Source of the DNA: Pseudomonadales bacterium
GTDB taxonomy: Bacteria > Pseudomonadota > Gammaproteobacteria > Pseudomonadales > Pseudohongiellaceae
NCBI GenBank assembly: GCA_022360535.1
Contig: JAKSCP010000210.1
Span: forward strand, 1 to 15,877
Direction: 5' to 3'
DNA: 15,877 nt
The notes beneath the pieces were generated by a model, which saw only the letters and a program-made list of their open reading frames with translations, ran no database searches and was not told the origin of the DNA. Positions 15,201 to 15,877 of this stretch are shown piece after piece. The stretch's first letter is position 1; each line of letters starts with the position of its first letter. The position numbers were made by a program, and so were the translations under genes.

Positions 15201-15229
15201 AGTATACACGCCGCGCCCTGCCATGTCTG
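15201..15229 (-). promoter_or_regulatory. Predicted sigma70 promoter of rnr-rlmB
   Basis: On the minus strand CAGACA (15229-15224, 4 of 6 -35 matches) is followed after 17 bases by TATACT (15206-15201, 5 of 6 -10 matches). The rnr ATG begins only 13 bases after the -10, so a start site near 15194 would leave a leader of about 6 bases without a Shine-Dalgarno. The short distance could also mean that the real promoter lies further upstream and this match is chance. Confidence 0.5.
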
Positions 15230-15297
15230 TGACAGTGTCCGGAAAGTTGACAGGATGCAGACGGCTGGGTATTGTTGCGCTCCCTTGTATGGGGCCC

Positions 15298-15418
15298 CGC
15301 TTGCCCAGGTGGGTGAGCGCTAGCGCTTTGAAAGCGATAGCTTTCAGCGACGGGCGAACGATGCCAATCTACGATTGGCAGCCGGGGGAATTGGTGGACT
15401 GCAGCCGTAAGGCTGCCA
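15298..15418 (+). other. Hairpin array with tRNA-Leu-like fragments (unassigned structured element)
   Basis: Three strong stem-loops occur in 121 bases. First is a nested domain closed by 15298-15306 pairing with 15352-15360 (8 of 9 positions, one G-U), enclosing a hairpin at 15324-15349 whose TGAAAGC/GCTTTCA stem carries a GATA loop. Second is TGCCAATC/GATTGGCA at 15362-15380 with a 3-base loop. Third is GCAGCC/GGCTGC at 15401-15416 with a GTAA loop. Two loops fit the GNRA pattern only when read on the plus strand, which hints at plus-strand RNA. Within it, 15301-15312 is identical to 15464-15475 across the start of tRNA-Leu, 15317-15324 matches 15490-15497 of the tRNA, and 15384-15399 matches the tRNA D-arm region (15474-15489) at 14 of 16 bases. 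It could be a REP-like palindromic repeat, a decayed tRNA copy, or a small RNA. Confidence 0.5.
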
Positions 15419-15465
15419 CATACCTATATCGATCAGTGCACCCAACAGGCACTTAAAACATTGTT

Positions 15466-15552
15466 GCCCAGGTGGCGGAATTGGTAGACGCGCTAGCTTC
15501 AGGTGCTAGTGGCCGAAAGGTCGTGGGAGTTCAAGTCTCCCCCTGGGCACCA
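15466..15552 (+). tRNA. tRNA-Leu (anticodon CAG)
   Basis: This 87-base gene folds as a class II tRNA. The acceptor stem is GCCCAGG (15466-15472) with CCTGGGC (15542-15548), followed by A and an encoded CCA (15550-15552). The D-arm contains the GG pair (AATTGGTAGA). The anticodon stem CTAGC/GCTAG encloses loop TTCAGGT with anticodon CAG at 15500-15502, reading CUG codons. A long variable arm (about TGGCCGAAAGGTCGT) and T-arm GGGAG/CTCCC around TTCAAGT complete it, as expected of leucine tRNAs. It is divergent from rnr, matching the tRNA-Leu beside rnr in Pseudomonas. No T-run terminator is obvious downstream, and the promoter is uncertain (TAAAAC at 15454-15459 is a weak -10 candidate). Confidence 0.98.
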
Positions 15553-15701
15553 ACTCAATCAGCTTACGAGCACCTTTCCTGCTTGCTAGCCAGACTCCGA
15601 CCCTTAAGATTATCTGTTGCTAGACCCCACCGAAGGGTAAACCAACTTGCTTACCAGTCTCTAACACTCACCAGCATCTGATTTCTTACAGCTAGTTACT
15701 C

Positions 15702-15877
15702 ATGATTTCAATCGCAATAGTCGGCGCTGGTATAGCAGGATCAATAGTCGCCGAGAAACTATCTCCATACGTAAAAATTACGCTATTCGAAAAATCACGG
15801 GGATTCGGTGGGCGCATGGCAACCCGAAGAACAGAGAATGCTCATTTCGATCATGGCGCGCAGTTTTTCACTGCCAG
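15702..15877 (+). CDS. Renalase-like NAD/FAD-dependent oxidoreductase (partial, C-terminus off window)
   Basis: The first 58 codons of an open frame run to the window edge. The translation begins MISIAIVGAGIAGSIVAEKL, a Rossmann dinucleotide-binding motif (GAGIAG at 8-13). An acidic residue follows at the end of strand 2 (TLFEKS, Glu30), which would bind the FAD ribose. Next comes the family-typical KSRGFGGRMATRR (31-43) and FDHGAQFFT (about 49-57). This pattern is that of the renalase-like amine-oxidase-fold family (COG3380 type), predicted soluble flavoproteins that oxidise a small substrate; bacterial substrates vary and are often unknown. The ATG at 15702 matches the expected N-terminus exactly but has no clear Shine-Dalgarno. 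It lies 149 bases past tRNA-Leu, in a stretch where I see no other gene. Confidence 0.88.
   Translation, partial: MISIAIVGAGIAGSIVAEKLSPYVKITLFEKSRGFGGRMATRRTENAHFDHGAQFFTA

Noticed and set aside
15193..15456. 87-codon open frame between rnr and tRNA-Leu
   Set aside because: It runs through the hairpin array, has no ribosome-binding site, begins inside the predicted rnr promoter region on the other strand, and its translation has no recognisable domain.
15301..15475. The 12-base repeat TTGCCCAGGTGG as attachment-site duplications of an integrated element
   Set aside because: Integrases usually duplicate the tRNA 3' end, not the 5' end, and the 163-base spacing leaves no room for an element with an integrase.
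15582..15661. Degenerate direct repeat (13 of 16 bases, 15582-15597 and 15646-15661) downstream of tRNA-Leu
   Set aside because: Short, only two copies and low complexity (CTTGCT, CCAG); may be chance. No array or flanking gene supports a function.
15472..15681. 69-codon open frame overlapping tRNA-Leu
   Set aside because: It starts inside the tRNA gene, whose structure is unambiguous, and has no ribosome-binding site.
1..15877. CRISPR arrays, insertion sequences, prophage or defence genes
   Set aside because: No regular repeat-spacer pattern, transposase, integrase or nuclease cassette was found on either strand.

Overview
This window looks like the chromosome of a gammaproteobacterium, probably one related to Pseudomonas or to marine Cellvibrionales/Halieaceae-type lineages. 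The main evidence is gene order. Read on the minus strand, it runs tRNA-Leu / rnr / rlmB / [inserted gene] / rpsF / rpsR / membrane protein / rplI / dnaB / alr / radA. From memory, Pseudomonas has the same backbone from rnr to alr, with an unknown membrane protein between rpsR and rplI and without the priB gene of Escherichia coli. The assignment is inference; no 16S or other phylogenetic marker was compared.

Left part (1-2803). A YadG-like ABC-transporter ATPase runs off the left edge on the minus strand. It diverges from a six-helix membrane protein of unknown function (661-1332), which is followed by a Spinster-like MFS transporter (1445-2803). The 65-base divergent gap holds a perfect 9-bp inverted repeat.

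Middle part (2807-9195, all minus). This is a housekeeping cluster: S6 and S18 (small subunit), a conserved multi-helix membrane protein, L9 (large subunit), then DnaB helicase, alanine racemase and RadA. A good intrinsic terminator between rplI and dnaB splits it into a ribosomal-protein unit and a replication/cell-wall/repair unit. A sigma70-like promoter with a GC-rich discriminator and a leader with a UUCG-capped hairpin precede rpsF. S6 and L9 both carry unusually long acidic Ala/Glu-rich C-terminal tails.

Hybrid kinase (9562-11847, plus). A membrane-bound PAS hybrid histidine kinase with a terminal receiver domain sits alone, against the direction of its neighbours, between rlmB and rpsF. 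These two genes are adjacent in Pseudomonas. No partner regulator is visible.

Right part (11906-15877). rlmB and rnr form a minus-strand pair (6-base gap) for rRNA methylation and RNA decay. rnr has a promoter so close to its start codon that the mRNA would be nearly leaderless. Between rnr and the plus-strand tRNA-Leu(CAG) lies a compact run of strong hairpins mixed with pieces identical or nearly identical to the tRNA gene itself; this is the least explained stretch. The window ends in the first 58 codons of a renalase-like FAD oxidoreductase.

No CRISPR array, insertion sequence, prophage gene, toxin-antitoxin pair or defence gene was found. Most of the window is conserved core genome.
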